Of a stretch of 64,000 bases of DNA, positions 1 to 11,873 are shown one piece after another. Each line of letters opens with the position of its first letter. Position 1 is the stretch's first letter. Both the position numbers and the translations under genes were made by a program. The stretch is from NCBI RefSeq assembly GCF_014472395.1, contig NZ_JACSZW010000003.1, forward strand, positions 248,001 through 312,000. The letters run 5' to 3'. This DNA is from Pedobacter sp. N36a (GTDB lineage Bacteria > Bacteroidota > Bacteroidia > Sphingobacteriales > Sphingobacteriaceae). The notes beneath the pieces are model-generated. The model ran no database searches, was not told where the DNA came from, and saw only the letters and a program-made list of their open reading frames with translations.

Positions 1-45
1 GTAGTAGGCGTAATTATTGGCTCACCAGAGTTTCAAAGAAAGTAA
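1..45 (+). CDS. C-terminal end of a DUF1800 family protein (partial)
   Basis: The first 14 codons are open from the window edge and read VVGVIIGSPEFQRK before a TAA at 43-45. Ending in a GSPEFQ(R/K) tail is typical of DUF1800 proteins, and DUF1800 genes very commonly sit directly upstream of DUF1501 genes, as here (gap of 34 bases). The rest of the gene lies outside the window. The family is exported and of unknown function. The assignment rests on the short tail plus the neighbour, so it is likely but not proven. Confidence 0.7.
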   Translation, partial: VVGVIIGSPEFQRK

Positions 46-79
46 TTCAGCTGAAATACAGCGATAAAATTAAGAAATC

Positions 80-1345
80 ATGACTTCAAGAAGAGGATTT
101 ATAAAAGGCGGCGGACTGGCATTATTTGGCATCGGATTGGGTGGGATTCCAGGTTTCCTGACTGAGGCAGTAGCCCATACCAAAGAACCAGGCTTGTTCA
201 ATAGAAAGAAAATAATGGTCTGTATTTTCCAGCGGGGAGCGATGGATGGTTTAATGGCTGTGACGCCATTTACAGATCAATACCTGCAGCAAGCGAGGCC
301 AAGTTTGTTTATGAGTGCTGCGAAAGCAGCAAAAAACACCCCTTTAATAGATCTTGATGGACATTTTGGACTGCATCCTTCCATGGCCGCTTTCGAATCT
401 GTATTTCGTGATCAGCGAATGGGGATTGTGCATGGGATTGGATCACCTAACAACACCAGGTCTCATTTTGATGCACAGGATTACATGGAATCAGGAACAC
501 CTTTTAAAAAAGGAACAGATAGTGGCTGGCTAAACCGGGCTGTGGGGTTATTGGGACATGATGGTGCCACGCCTTTTCAGGGTGTGAGCTTGACCTCCTC
601 TTTGCCGCGTTCCTTTTATGGAGAAAACCCAGCATTGGCCATCAGCAACCTCCAGGATTTTAATATACAGATGAGGGGGAATATGAACGGCGCCAATATG
701 GCCGCTAAAAGTTTCGAAGATTTATACGATCAAACCTCTTCAAACCTGCTTAAAGATACTGGAAAGGAAAGTTTTGAAGCGATAAAAATGCTGCATAAAA
801 CGGATGTGAAGAATTATAAACCGGCCAATAACGCCGTTTATCCAAATACCGCACTCGGTAATTCATTGAAGCAAATCGCACAGCTGATCAAGATGAATGT
901 AGGGATGGAAGTTGCTTTCGCAGAATCTGGAGGTTGGGATACCCACTTTAACCAAGGTACCGATACCGGGATTTTTGCTAGAAATGTGAACGACTTGAGC
1001 AATAGCATTATGGCTTTTTGGACTGATATGGGAACATTGCAAGATGATGTAACTGTAATGACGATGACCGAATTTGGCCGTACCGTGAAGCAAAATGGAA
1101 CTGGAGGAACAGACCATGGACGTGCTTCCTGCAATTTCATTCTGGGGAATGGTGTAAACGGTGGACTGGTACATGGAAATGTGCAGCCAATGGCGATAGA
1201 AAACCTGGAGGATGGCAGAGATCTGGCCGTTACCACTGATTTTAGAAGCGTATTTTCTGAGGTGGCAGACAAACATTTAAACCTTCATAACGATAAATTG
1301 CTGTTTCCGGATTGGGAAGGAAGTAAAATTGGCGTAATGCGTTAA
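80..1345 (+). CDS. DUF1501 family protein with Tat-type signal
   Basis: A 421-residue protein of the DUF1501 family, related to the alkaline phosphatase/sulfatase fold but with no established reaction. The N-terminus has a twin-arginine motif (SRRGFIKGG, residues 3-11) followed by a glycine-rich hydrophobic stretch, so export as a folded protein by Tat is predicted. Family-like motifs include QRGAMDGL near residue 52, SHFDAQDYMESG near 130, SGGWDTHFNQG near 285 and TMTEFGRTVKQNG near 330, with several His and Asp residues that could bind metal. It follows a DUF1800 gene by 34 bases, the usual two-gene arrangement. Start chosen at the ATG giving the Tat signal. Confidence 0.9.
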   Translation: MTSRRGFIKGGGLALFGIGLGGIPGFLTEAVAHTKEPGLFNRKKIMVCIFQRGAMDGLMAVTPFTDQYLQQARPSLFMSAAKAAKNTPLIDLDGHFGLHPSMAAFESVFRDQRMGIVHGIGSPNNTRSHFDAQDYMESGTPFKKGTDSGWLNRAVGLLGHDGATPFQGVSLTSSLPRSFYGENPALAISNLQDFNIQMRGNMNGANMAAKSFEDLYDQTSSNLLKDTGKESFEAIKMLHKTDVKNYKPANNAVYPNTALGNSLKQIAQLIKMNVGMEVAFAESGGWDTHFNQGTDTGIFARNVNDLSNSIMAFWTDMGTLQDDVTVMTMTEFGRTVKQNGTGGTDHGRASCNFILGNGVNGGLVHGNVQPMAIENLEDGRDLAVTTDFRSVFSEVADKHLNLHNDKLLFPDWEGSKIGVMR

Positions 1346-1474
1346 TAATCGCCGAAATCAGGTAAGAATTTAATATTTTATCATTATTTTGCCTTCATTA
1401 AGCGCAGTTCAGGAGTGCCTATACTGTTAATCTTCGGGCCTTTACCCGTAACCTGAACATGACCCCGATTTTTT

Positions 1475-2632
1475 ATGAAGAAAGAGTTTTTGTATTTGTT
1501 TTTAGCGTCGGCCATGGTCGCCTGCAATCAAAAAAGTGAAGATAAAAGTGCTGCCGGCAGTTCCGCAGATACTACAGTAAATACTGGGATGTCCGGTTCC
1601 AATCTAAGTGATTCTGCGTGTTGCAACTCCAACCTTCCTAAGCGATATGGCGCGGTTACGGGCATAGAAACACTGGCTAAGAACGAGAAAAACGGTCTGA
1701 ATTCACATGCAGGCATGAAATATATTCCTGCTGGTTCATTCCGAATGGGCGCTTCGGACAAAGAAGGTCGCAGGGATGAATATCCGGCACATGAAGTAAA
1801 AATGGATGGCTTCTGGATCGATGAGACGGAAGTGACCAATGCCCAGTTTGCCGCATTTGTGAAAGCTACAGGCTACGTCACTCAGGCAGAGCAAAAGCCG
1901 GATTGGGAAGAGATCAAAAAACAACTTCCTCCGGGAACACCAAAACCATCAGAAGACCAACTGCAGCCCGCATCTTTAACCTTTTCCCCGCCAAAGGGAC
2001 GTGTAGACATCAATGACGTTTCACAATGGTGGAGCTGGACACCTGGTGCCAGCTGGAAACATCCGCAAGGACCAAAAAGCGATATCAAAGGCAAAGAAAA
2101 CTATCCGGTAACGCAGGTTTCCTGGTTTGATGCCAATGCCTATGCCAAATGGGCGGGCAAAAGATTGCCTACAGAAGCAGAATGGGAATATGCAGGAAGA
2201 GGTGGTCTGAAAGATAAAAAGTACCCTTGGGGAGATGAAGATCTGACAACAGGAAAAGTAAAAGCCAATACCTGGCAGGGAGAATTCCCATATTCCGATA
2301 AAAAGACAGATGGTTACGGAAATGTAGCCCCTGTAAAATCATTTGCTGCCAATGGTTACGGCTTATATGATATGGCAGGAAATGTATGGGAATGGACTGC
2401 AGACTGGTATCGTGAAGACTATTATCAGCAGCAAAAAGGAGTAACTGTAAACCCACAAGGGCCAAAAGATAGTTATGATGCTGCGGAACCGGGGATACCT
2501 AAGAAAATTATCAGGGGAGGTTCATTTATGTGTCATTCTTCGTATTGCAAAGGATATCGAGTGACTTCAAAAATGAAGTCTTCTATGGATACAGGACTGG
2601 AGAATACCGGTTTCCGGTGTGTGGCCAAATGA
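1475..2632 (+). CDS. Formylglycine-generating enzyme-like lipoprotein (SUMF1/FGE-sulfatase domain)
   Basis: A 385-residue lipoprotein with a signal peptide and lipobox ending at Cys17 (AMVACNQ), then an FGE-sulfatase domain from about residue 70 to the end. FGE oxidises a cysteine in sulfatases to formylglycine. Close to the C-terminus it has GGSFMCHSSYCKGYR with Cys353 and Cys358, matching in position and spacing the two active-site cysteines of true FGE (human Cys336/Cys341). The closing GLENTGFRCVAK is also family-like. Many Bacteroidota SUMF1 proteins lack these cysteines, so their presence argues for a real modifying enzyme. No sulfatase gene is in the window, so the substrate must be elsewhere. 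It is the last plus-strand gene before the convergent DUF3472 gene. Confidence 0.88.
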   Translation: MKKEFLYLFLASAMVACNQKSEDKSAAGSSADTTVNTGMSGSNLSDSACCNSNLPKRYGAVTGIETLAKNEKNGLNSHAGMKYIPAGSFRMGASDKEGRRDEYPAHEVKMDGFWIDETEVTNAQFAAFVKATGYVTQAEQKPDWEEIKKQLPPGTPKPSEDQLQPASLTFSPPKGRVDINDVSQWWSWTPGASWKHPQGPKSDIKGKENYPVTQVSWFDANAYAKWAGKRLPTEAEWEYAGRGGLKDKKYPWGDEDLTTGKVKANTWQGEFPYSDKKTDGYGNVAPVKSFAANGYGLYDMAGNVWEWTADWYREDYYQQQKGVTVNPQGPKDSYDAAEPGIPKKIIRGGSFMCHSSYCKGYRVTSKMKSSMDTGLENTGFRCVAK

Positions 2633-2658
2633 TATTCTTGAGCCAGTCCTGATCACCT

Positions 2659-2677
2659 GCTGCCTACTTAAGGCAGC
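2659..2677. terminator. Hairpin between convergent genes
   Basis: GCTGCCT (2659-2665) pairs with AGGCAGC (2671-2677) over a five-base loop, in the short gap between the FGE-like gene and the convergent DUF3472 gene. The stem overlaps the stop codon of the latter. There is no strong T-tract on either side, so a terminator role is only a guess. Confidence 0.4.
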
Positions 2678-3984
2678 TTATTGAAATCTATTTCAGGGTG
2701 TGTTTTTCCTGTTGATTTCCTATGAAATGGCGTATTAATGGGAGTAAAGTCATTAAAGAATCCGCAATTTTTTAAGTAGAAAGAGGTTTGATCTGCTCCA
2801 CCGGTATAGTCTTTTCTATAGTTGATCCTTGCCGTAGCATCCGCAGTGAATTTCGCGTTAGTCACCTCATGCCATTTTCCCGAAGCATCAACTGCCCATT
2901 GGTTTTTATAGTCACCTCTGCGGGACTGATCACCTGTTGGCGGAGAGAAGTTTTCCAGGAAAGAATAGATGCCGCTCAGGTAAACTGCCGATTGCGGACG
3001 CTCAAAGCTGGCTACCAATTGCCAGTCGCCCTTGTCAAGATCCTTGAAATAAGCAGTATAAACTGTGGTTTTTTTCGCTGGATTAGGCTTGGCATGGGTT
3101 AAAAACGCATAGCTTTTACCTGCTTTCCAAGGGTATAGCATATAGCTTTGTCCGCCGGAACCCTCATTACCAAATTCTCCTGTTTTAGTGGTATTCCCTT
3201 TTTTCAGCAGCACAATCTTCATGCTGTCAGGAATAGATTTCGGATCATCCGTAGTAAATGGACTCCATACCGAAAAAAGTACCCTGCGTTCTGTAGGGGA
3301 ATTCACCTGCATCCCGAAATAACCACCGCCAAATCCATTGGCCATGTAATAGGTGCCTTGTTTATCTTCTCCATTAGGAACCATAATTTCATTATAGAAC
3401 CATTCTACCTTTCCTTTGGCTTCCGCGGGGATTTCGTAGTTTAAATGTACAGAAGGACCTCTTCGGCCCCAATGGAAGTAAGCACCTTCATTGTTTTTAA
3501 CGTATACCGCGCCTTTTGCTAAAACAGAGCCGCTGACCAGCAAGTCTGAGACTTCGGCAAACACTGATCCCGTTTTACTGACCCCTTTCAATTCAACTTT
3601 CACATAACCTGGGGCTTTAATTTCTACCTTACCTAAGGATATGATTTCAGTACCAATATTGTTCAGTTCTTTTTGAAAGGTCTTGCCAGCTGCGCTGATG
3701 CTGATTTTGCTGTTCCCGGAAGGAACACGCAGTTTAAGCGACAAATCTGCCGATCCGGCAGTTTCTACCCTAAAATAAATGGCGATCACATCTGCAGTAT
3801 TGCTCCAGTTGCTCAAGCCATCATTTTTGATTCTTGCAGTGCCGCCCTTCTCTACATATCCATTGCCTCCAAGGGGGATGCTGATGCTTTCAGACTCGAT
3901 TTCAGCCCTGCTTCCGGCAAAGGTCGCCGGAAGAATCAGCAGCTGAAAAGCAAGAAGGAAAAAGGTAAATTTCTTCATGTTCAT
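2668..3984 (-). CDS. DUF3472 domain secreted protein
   Basis: Recognised as a DUF3472 family protein, usually preceded by a DUF5077-type jelly-roll region, as appears here (residues about 25-150, then DUF3472 from about 150 to 435). The start at 3984 gives MNMKKFTFFLLAFQLLILP, a clean Sec signal peptide cut near TFAGS; an ATG at 3978 is equally possible. An upstream in-frame ATG would add 16 polar residues and spoil the signal. The family is exported, tends to occur with carbohydrate-active enzymes, and has no proven activity. It is divergent from the beta-galactosidase gene across a 161-base region that contains a LacI-type palindrome, which hints at shared control. Confidence 0.82.
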   Translation of the reverse strand: MNMKKFTFFLLAFQLLILPATFAGSRAEIESESISIPLGGNGYVEKGGTARIKNDGLSNWSNTADVIAIYFRVETAGSADLSLKLRVPSGNSKISISAAGKTFQKELNNIGTEIISLGKVEIKAPGYVKVELKGVSKTGSVFAEVSDLLVSGSVLAKGAVYVKNNEGAYFHWGRRGPSVHLNYEIPAEAKGKVEWFYNEIMVPNGEDKQGTYYMANGFGGGYFGMQVNSPTERRVLFSVWSPFTTDDPKSIPDSMKIVLLKKGNTTKTGEFGNEGSGGQSYMLYPWKAGKSYAFLTHAKPNPAKKTTVYTAYFKDLDKGDWQLVASFERPQSAVYLSGIYSFLENFSPPTGDQSRRGDYKNQWAVDASGKWHEVTNAKFTADATARINYRKDYTGGADQTSFYLKNCGFFNDFTPINTPFHRKSTGKTHPEIDFNKLP

Positions 3985-4063
3985 TGTTGTGTTTCTTGGT
4001 TTGTGTGTGGTTCGAAATATGAAATTAGGCAATGCGGAATTAAAAGAGGGATCAAAAATCAGT

Positions 4064-4073
4064 CAAACGTTTG
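4064..4073. promoter_or_regulatory. LacI/GalR-type operator candidate (5' of lacZ)
   Basis: CAAACGTTTG is a perfect 10-base palindrome centred on CG, in the divergent region between the DUF3472 gene and the beta-galactosidase gene. Extended on the right it reads CAAACGTTTGCG, one arm of the longer palindrome found 3.4 kb away at 7425-7440. LacI/GalR-family repressors typically bind such CG-centred palindromes (PurR-like ACGCAAACGT half pattern). No regulator of that family is encoded in the window. Confidence 0.6.
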
Positions 4074-4145
4074 CGTAGCCCATTTGGGGCCTTATCCGCT
4101 AAAATATAATTACGTTAGGCTTAGCAATACAATCTAAACACATAA

Positions 4146-7307
<3,162 letters not shown>

Positions 7308-7330
7308 ACATAGCACAGCTGGCAATAATT

Positions 7331-7372
7331 AAAAAGCGGCCTTTCGTATGGGTATTCGAAAGGCCGCTTTTT
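7331..7372 (+). terminator. Rho-independent terminator after lacZ
   Basis: AAAAAGCGGCCTTTCG (7331-7346) pairs perfectly with CGAAAGGCCGCTTTTT (7357-7372) over a ten-base loop and runs into a T-rich tail. A 16-bp stem with A/T ends can work in both directions. Confidence 0.92.
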
Positions 7373-7424
7373 TATGCGGTTTTGTTTTATAACCGGATGT
7401 TTTCTAGTCTATTAAAAAATATTT

Positions 7425-7440
7425 GCGCAAACGTTTGCGC
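7425..7440. promoter_or_regulatory. Perfect 16-bp LacI-type palindrome 3' of lacZ
   Basis: GCGCAAACGTTTGCGC is a perfect 16-base palindrome, resembling operators of the LacI/GalR/PurR family. It sits beyond the lacZ terminator, in the gap before the convergent holin-superfamily gene, not at an obvious promoter. Its core CAAACGTTTG recurs upstream of lacZ at 4064-4073. A distal operator allowing looping across lacZ is one reading. Confidence 0.6.
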
Positions 7441-7475
7441 CTGAGGGGGATCTTGCCTTTTTAAGCAGCTCCTTT

Positions 7476-7799
7476 TTAAAGGATGACACCAACGATAGCC
7501 ATCACAAAAGCGATGATTACTGCAGGTATAAATCCAGTGATTTCGAAATCATCAAACAGCTTGTCTGCTAATTTGATCATCACGGCCGTTACGATTAAAT
7601 GAACAAAGAAGGATAAAAATCCTAAAGTAACCACATTCAGTGGAACTCTTAATAACCAGCCTAAAGTTGCATTTAGTAAGCCAATCACTAGGGCAACAAG
7701 GATTGCAGTTCCGTAATTTTTAATTCTTACGCTAGGTAGAACGTAAGTCATTCCCAGTAAAATACCGGCATTGATTAAGAGAGTAATGATGAAATTCAT
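7476..7799 (-). CDS. Holin-superfamily (PF04020-type) small membrane protein
   Basis: A 107-residue, almost wholly hydrophobic protein with about four predicted membrane helices (residues about 3-22, 30-48, 54-78, 88-107). The motif RIKNYGTAILVALVIGLLNA and overall pattern match the 'phage holin family 4, superfamily IV' / YvlD-like proteins that are common in bacterial chromosomes. The name is historical and nothing here indicates a prophage or lysis role. Function unknown. It follows the SDR gene on the same strand with 48 bases between. Confidence 0.85.
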   Translation of the reverse strand: MNFIITLLINAGILLGMTYVLPSVRIKNYGTAILVALVIGLLNATLGWLLRVPLNVVTLGFLSFFVHLIVTAVMIKLADKLFDDFEITGFIPAVIIAFVMAIVGVIL

Positions 7800-7847
7800 A
7801 GCTTTAAATTTGAATGCTCAATGGGTCAAAAATCAATCCAAAATTGA

Positions 7848-8633
7848 TTAGGTCACCTTAGCTGTTCTGATATATTTAGAGAATTTTAAGGGGAAGAATC
7901 GCTTCAGCCAAACTCCTTTGACTTCTTTTCCTCCAATGTATACTTCTTCCTTTTTTAATTTAACGGCATTTACAATGAGCTGAGCGCAGGTTTCCGGCAG
8001 CATTCCTGCAGCCTGTGCCTCGTCCATTGTTCCCTGAGGAGTTCCCGCTGCAGTTAAAGCATTTAGCGTCACATTCGTTTTGATGAAACCTGGGCATACC
8101 AGGGTAATGTGAATCCCCTGATCGTATAATTCAGCTCTTAAAGAGTCGAAATAGCCATGTAAAGCATGTTTTGAGGCCGAATAGGCAGAGCGAAGCGGTG
8201 TGCCAAATTTGCCCACTAAACTGCTGATACAAGCGATATGTCCCCCGCCATTTGCGATCATTACCGGTAATACTGCCTTGCTCAGTGCTACTGTACCCCA
8301 GAAATTAACGTTCATCAGGCGCTGTTCTACAGCCAGGTCGGTTGCTAAAGCCAATCCCCGCTGACTAATCCCGCCGCTATTGATCAACAGATCAATCTTT
8401 CCAAAAATTCGGATGGCTTCTGTTGCTTTTTCCGCCAGACCAGCAGTATTTTCCAGGTCCAGAGACAATACATGGACATTGATCTTATTTTGACAGCCAC
8501 TTTTTACGCGGAACAACTCCTCCCTGTTGCGGGAAGAAATGATCAGTTTAGCGCCCAGCTGGCTATACGCATAAACCAATGCTTCGCCTATGCCGGATGA
8601 GGCTCCGGTGATCCATATCACTTTATCTTTCAT
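7848..8633 (-). CDS. Short-chain dehydrogenase/reductase (SDR)
   Basis: A 261-residue classical SDR. It has the Rossmann nucleotide motif TGASSGIG (about residues 9-16), INSGG in the NNAG position, the catalytic Ser in CISSLVGK and the YSASK catalytic Tyr/Lys pair near residue 156. The SSRNR segment after beta-2 would favour NADP(H). The sequence resembles the DHRS7-like group of SDRs, whose substrates are poorly known. It lies 28 bases downstream of hemW and is probably co-transcribed; no pathway link is evident. Confidence 0.88.
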   Translation of the reverse strand: MKDKVIWITGASSGIGEALVYAYSQLGAKLIISSRNREELFRVKSGCQNKINVHVLSLDLENTAGLAEKATEAIRIFGKIDLLINSGGISQRGLALATDLAVEQRLMNVNFWGTVALSKAVLPVMIANGGGHIACISSLVGKFGTPLRSAYSASKHALHGYFDSLRAELYDQGIHITLVCPGFIKTNVTLNALTAAGTPQGTMDEAQAAGMLPETCAQLIVNAVKLKKEEVYIGGKEVKGVWLKRFFPLKFSKYIRTAKVT

Positions 8634-8661
8634 TTCTGTTATGACGGTTTAATCTTTAATG

Positions 8662-9804
8662 TTAACGGTGATCCTCCGGAATTAAAAACAATTCCGAAGC
8701 AATATGATCTGCAAATAGTTTTCCATCTAAGGTTAAAGTTAAATGGTTGTTTTCATGGATCAGCCATTGTCGTTCAATAAATGGTTTGATGCTTTTAAGG
8801 GTATCCATATGGAATGCCTTGCCGAAATCGGCGTTTATTTTATCCAGACTAGTGCCCCACATGGTGCGTAAGGAAGTCATGATGTATTCATTGAAACGAT
8901 CGTACAGGTCTAAAATTTCAATAGTTTCCGGTAAGCGGCCTTCTCTGATGTCACTTAAATAAGCCGCATTATTGGCTACATTCAGGTAACGCGTATGGCC
9001 ATCAAAGCCGTGTGCAGAAGGGCCGATCCCCATATATGGAATGCCGCGCCAGTAATTGGTATTGTGAACGGCGTACTGACCTGGCTTGCTGAAATTAGAA
9101 ATTTCATAATGCTCAAAGCCACCTTCTTTTAGTTTATCAATTAATGTGATGAACTGCTCAGCGCTCTGCTCTTCATTGACCGGAGTTTGTTTGCCTCTTT
9201 TTATGGCACTGGCCAGTGCGGTCCGTGGTTCTACGGTTAAGGAATAAGCAGAAATATGCGGCGTTTGAAACTCGATCGCTTTATTGATGTTACTCAGCCA
9301 TTTTTGATCTGTCAATAGTGGATACCCGTAAATTAAGTCAATGCTCAAATTCTCAAACCCGGCATCCTGACTTCTTTTGATACAATCTTCTGCTTCCTGT
9401 GCATTGTGCGCGCGGTTCATCCAGATCAGGTCTTCTTCAAAGAAAGACTGGATACCAATGCTGAAACGGTTGACTGGCAATTGCCTCAGTTCCTTGATTT
9501 TTTTAGCATCCAGGTCGTCGGGATTGGCTTCAATAGTAATCTCGGCATTTGAAGCAATGGAAAAATGCTTGGTCAGGGTATTGAATATCTTCTCAAATGC
9601 TGCCGCAGGGAGTACCGAAGGCGTACCTCCGCCAAAGTAAATGCTGCCGATCTGATGCTCAGCAACCCGATCCTTTTTCTTAATGATTTCTGTGCAAATC
9701 GCATCAGTCATCTCATCAACGTATTTTAAAGAGGTGCTGAAATGGAAGTCGCAATAAGTACAGGCCTTTTTGCAAAATGGAATATGGATGTAAATACCGG
9801 ACAT
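8662..9804 (-). CDS. hemW: Radical SAM heme chaperone HemW
   Basis: A 380-residue radical SAM protein. The cluster-binding motif is CKKACTYCDF (Cys11, Cys15, Cys18) right at the N-terminus, followed by the glycine-rich GGGTPS and IEANPDD SAM-binding segments and a HemN-type C-terminal domain. True coproporphyrinogen dehydrogenase HemN has a further Cys as CxxxCxxCxC; here the last position is Phe (CDF), which marks HemW, a heme-binding chaperone rather than an oxidase. A consensus TAnnTTTG element on the minus strand ends four bases before the ATG, so the message may be almost leaderless. hemD is about 11 kb away. Confidence 0.92.
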   Translation of the reverse strand: MSGIYIHIPFCKKACTYCDFHFSTSLKYVDEMTDAICTEIIKKKDRVAEHQIGSIYFGGGTPSVLPAAAFEKIFNTLTKHFSIASNAEITIEANPDDLDAKKIKELRQLPVNRFSIGIQSFFEEDLIWMNRAHNAQEAEDCIKRSQDAGFENLSIDLIYGYPLLTDQKWLSNINKAIEFQTPHISAYSLTVEPRTALASAIKRGKQTPVNEEQSAEQFITLIDKLKEGGFEHYEISNFSKPGQYAVHNTNYWRGIPYMGIGPSAHGFDGHTRYLNVANNAAYLSDIREGRLPETIEILDLYDRFNEYIMTSLRTMWGTSLDKINADFGKAFHMDTLKSIKPFIERQWLIHENNHLTLTLDGKLFADHIASELFLIPEDHR

Positions 9805-9808
9805 CCGA

Positions 9809-9816
9809 CAAAAGTA
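9809..9816 (-). promoter_or_regulatory. Bacteroidota -7 element for hemW
   Basis: On the minus strand TACTTTTG matches the Bacteroidota primary-sigma -7 consensus TAnnTTTG and ends four bases before the hemW ATG. Because transcription normally starts a few bases after this element, the predicted leader is nil or 1-2 bases. No convincing -33 TTG was seen. Confidence 0.6.
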
Positions 9817-9958
9817 AGGTATAAAAATAAGATTTAGGTATTAGAGGTACATTCGATAAAGACACGAACTTTAAGTATATACTGCCCAATGTAATTAATG
9901 CTGAAAAATCCATAATTTAGCATTTTATAATACCCTTCTCCACATCAGGATCAATAGA

Positions 9959-10555
9959 ATGATAAATGAAAACTTTCACGATGAACAAAAATGGCTGTCT
10001 TCCTTAAAAGGAGGGGACAGAACTGCTTTTGATGTCATTTACAAGTTTTACGGCAACCGCATTTATTCTCGGGTCTTGTCTATGATCAAGCTAACCGAAG
10101 TGACAGATGAACTGGTACAGGATGTTTTTTTGAAAGTCTGGGAAAAAAGAGAAGATATCAATGAAAGCCTTTCTTTTCAAGGCTGGTTATATCGGATTGC
10201 CGAAAATATCGTACTGGATTATTACCGTAGACTGGCCCTGGACCTGAAGATGCGAAAGCATATGCTAGAGACCTATGCAGAACTCTACAATCAGACTGAA
10301 GACTATATTTTAAATAAGGAACGCAGTCAATTATTAGATAAAGCCCTTCAACAGCTGCCACCTCAGCGTCAGCTTATTTTTAGATTGTGTCGTTTAGAGG
10401 GAAAAAGTTATGAAGAAGCTGCGTCATTGTTAAACATTAGTACGTCAACGGTAAGTAACCAACTGGTTAAGGCGACAAAAAACATCAAAGACTATGTTTT
10501 TTTCAATTCAAAAGAGTTCATCATATTTATGGTTGCCCTTTACCTCAGAAGTTAG
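9959..10555 (+). CDS. ECF RNA polymerase sigma factor (FecI-like, Bacteroidota expansion family)
   Basis: A 198-residue sigma-70 factor of ECF type. Region 2 (about residues 25-90) contains YRIAENIVLDYYRR, and region 4 (about 125-175) contains LPPQRQLIFRLCRLEGKSYEEAASLL with a helix-turn-helix. It is followed 79 bases later by a FecR-type anti-sigma gene and then by SusC and SusD genes, the standard trans-envelope signalling layout in this phylum: the SusC N-terminal STN domain contacts FecR, which frees the sigma factor. Its likely target is the susC promoter downstream. Confidence 0.93.
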   Translation: MINENFHDEQKWLSSLKGGDRTAFDVIYKFYGNRIYSRVLSMIKLTEVTDELVQDVFLKVWEKREDINESLSFQGWLYRIAENIVLDYYRRLALDLKMRKHMLETYAELYNQTEDYILNKERSQLLDKALQQLPPQRQLIFRLCRLEGKSYEEAASLLNISTSTVSNQLVKATKNIKDYVFFNSKEFIIFMVALYLRS

Positions 10556-10634
10556 CCGTGATTCTGTCTTTTAAAGTTTTTTTATTTTATCAGTAGTGTG
10601 TTTTTGGTTTTCGTTCGTATAACGACTGTATAAA

Positions 10635-11819
10635 ATGAAAATGGAACCAAAAATCGACGAGATTTATCAACGCTTTTTAAAAAATGAAGCAACGGCAGCA
10701 GAAATAGAGCAATTATTTTTGTGTTTTGAGGCAGGTACTGATGTCCAATTGCAACAATCAATAGCTGGTTTTATGGCACAAGCTATTGAAGAACCTGCCG
10801 ATACAGAACGGAGGACACACCTTGAAAATCTTCAAATGAAGATAAATGCCAAGCTCGATGCAGCACAGGATGTTCAAGATTCCATTAGGCACCATTACTT
10901 CATTTCTAAACTATTTAGCTTACCAGCTTACCGGATAGCAGCAAGCTTGCTCATCATTGCTTGCTTAAGTTTTTCCGCATATTATTATCTAAATGAAAAG
11001 ACGCAGCAGGAACAGATCAAACCAGGAGGTAATTACGCTACGCTGCTGACAAAAACTGGTCAGGAAATAGACCTTAAAAAATCTTCAAATCAGGTTATCC
11101 AACGCGTTGCTGGAGTTACGATACGTAAAACTGCAGATGGGCAACTGGTATATACCGCATCACCAGTAGCTCAAAATTTTGAACTGGAATGGAATTCCAT
11201 CATTACACCTCTAGGCGGTCGTTATAAGATTGTACTTTCTGATGGTAGTTTAGTGATGTTGAATTCAGGTTCAAAACTAGAGTTTCCGGTTGGCTTTCGC
11301 GGTCAAGAACGCCGTGTTAAATTAATTGGAGAGGCTTACTTTGAGGTGGCTAAAGATGTTTCAAAACCTTTTATCGTGGTTTCCGGCAGGGGAAATGTTG
11401 AAGTTCTTGGAACCAAATTTAACATCAGCAATTATCCTGAAGATGGGGTTATAAAAACAACCTTGTTAGAAGGAAAGGTGAGATTTACGGACAATGTTTT
11501 ACAGAATAAAAAGATTTTGAGGCCTGGAGAACAGCTGAGTTTAAAAGGGGATGATATCCAGCTCTCTGAAGTAAATGCCGCTGATTTTATGGCTTGGAAA
11601 GACGGTAAATTCATTTTTAAAAATGAAGAATTATCAGTCATTATGCATCAGCTCAGCAGATGGTACAATATCGATGTTGATTATAATAGCTTGCCTGAAC
11701 GTCGTTTATACGCAAATATCAGTGCCAACGTTAGCCTCTCCGAAGTATTAAGAATGCTGTCTGTGACCAGCAACCTCAAATTTAATGTGGATGGAAGGAG
11801 GGTTTCTGTGATGAAATAA
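10635..11819 (+). CDS. FecR-type anti-sigma factor
   Basis: A 394-residue inner-membrane regulator. The N-terminal cytoplasmic part (about 1-90) would hold the sigma factor; one membrane helix follows (AYRIAASLLIIACLSFSAYYYL, about 96-117). The periplasmic part has the FecR domain (about 190-285, with TPLGGRYKIVLSDGS and LNSGSKLEFP) and a C-terminal DUF4974 domain (about 320-394, with FKNEELSVIMHQLSRWYN). It pairs with the preceding sigma factor and probably receives the substrate signal from the STN domain of the following SusC protein. A second ATG at 10641 is a possible alternative start. Confidence 0.93.
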   Translation: MKMEPKIDEIYQRFLKNEATAAEIEQLFLCFEAGTDVQLQQSIAGFMAQAIEEPADTERRTHLENLQMKINAKLDAAQDVQDSIRHHYFISKLFSLPAYRIAASLLIIACLSFSAYYYLNEKTQQEQIKPGGNYATLLTKTGQEIDLKKSSNQVIQRVAGVTIRKTADGQLVYTASPVAQNFELEWNSIITPLGGRYKIVLSDGSLVMLNSGSKLEFPVGFRGQERRVKLIGEAYFEVAKDVSKPFIVVSGRGNVEVLGTKFNISNYPEDGVIKTTLLEGKVRFTDNVLQNKKILRPGEQLSLKGDDIQLSEVNAADFMAWKDGKFIFKNEELSVIMHQLSRWYNIDVDYNSLPERRLYANISANVSLSEVLRMLSVTSNLKFNVDGRRVSVMK

Positions 11820-11873
11820 ATTTACCCGATTGCCTTCTACCTCAACTTTTCAAAAAACCTAAACAACAAATTA

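Noticed and set aside
838-1276. Overlapping minus-strand reading frames inside the DUF1501 gene
   Set aside because: They are antisense to a well-conserved gene, have no family features or promoter, and look like shadows.
7476-7799. Prophage remnant, from the holin-superfamily name
   Set aside because: This family is common in chromosomes, and no endolysin, capsid or integrase gene is near.
8662-9804. Coproporphyrinogen III dehydrogenase HemN
   Set aside because: The cluster motif ends CDF and not CxC, and the protein is shorter than HemN. HemW fits better.
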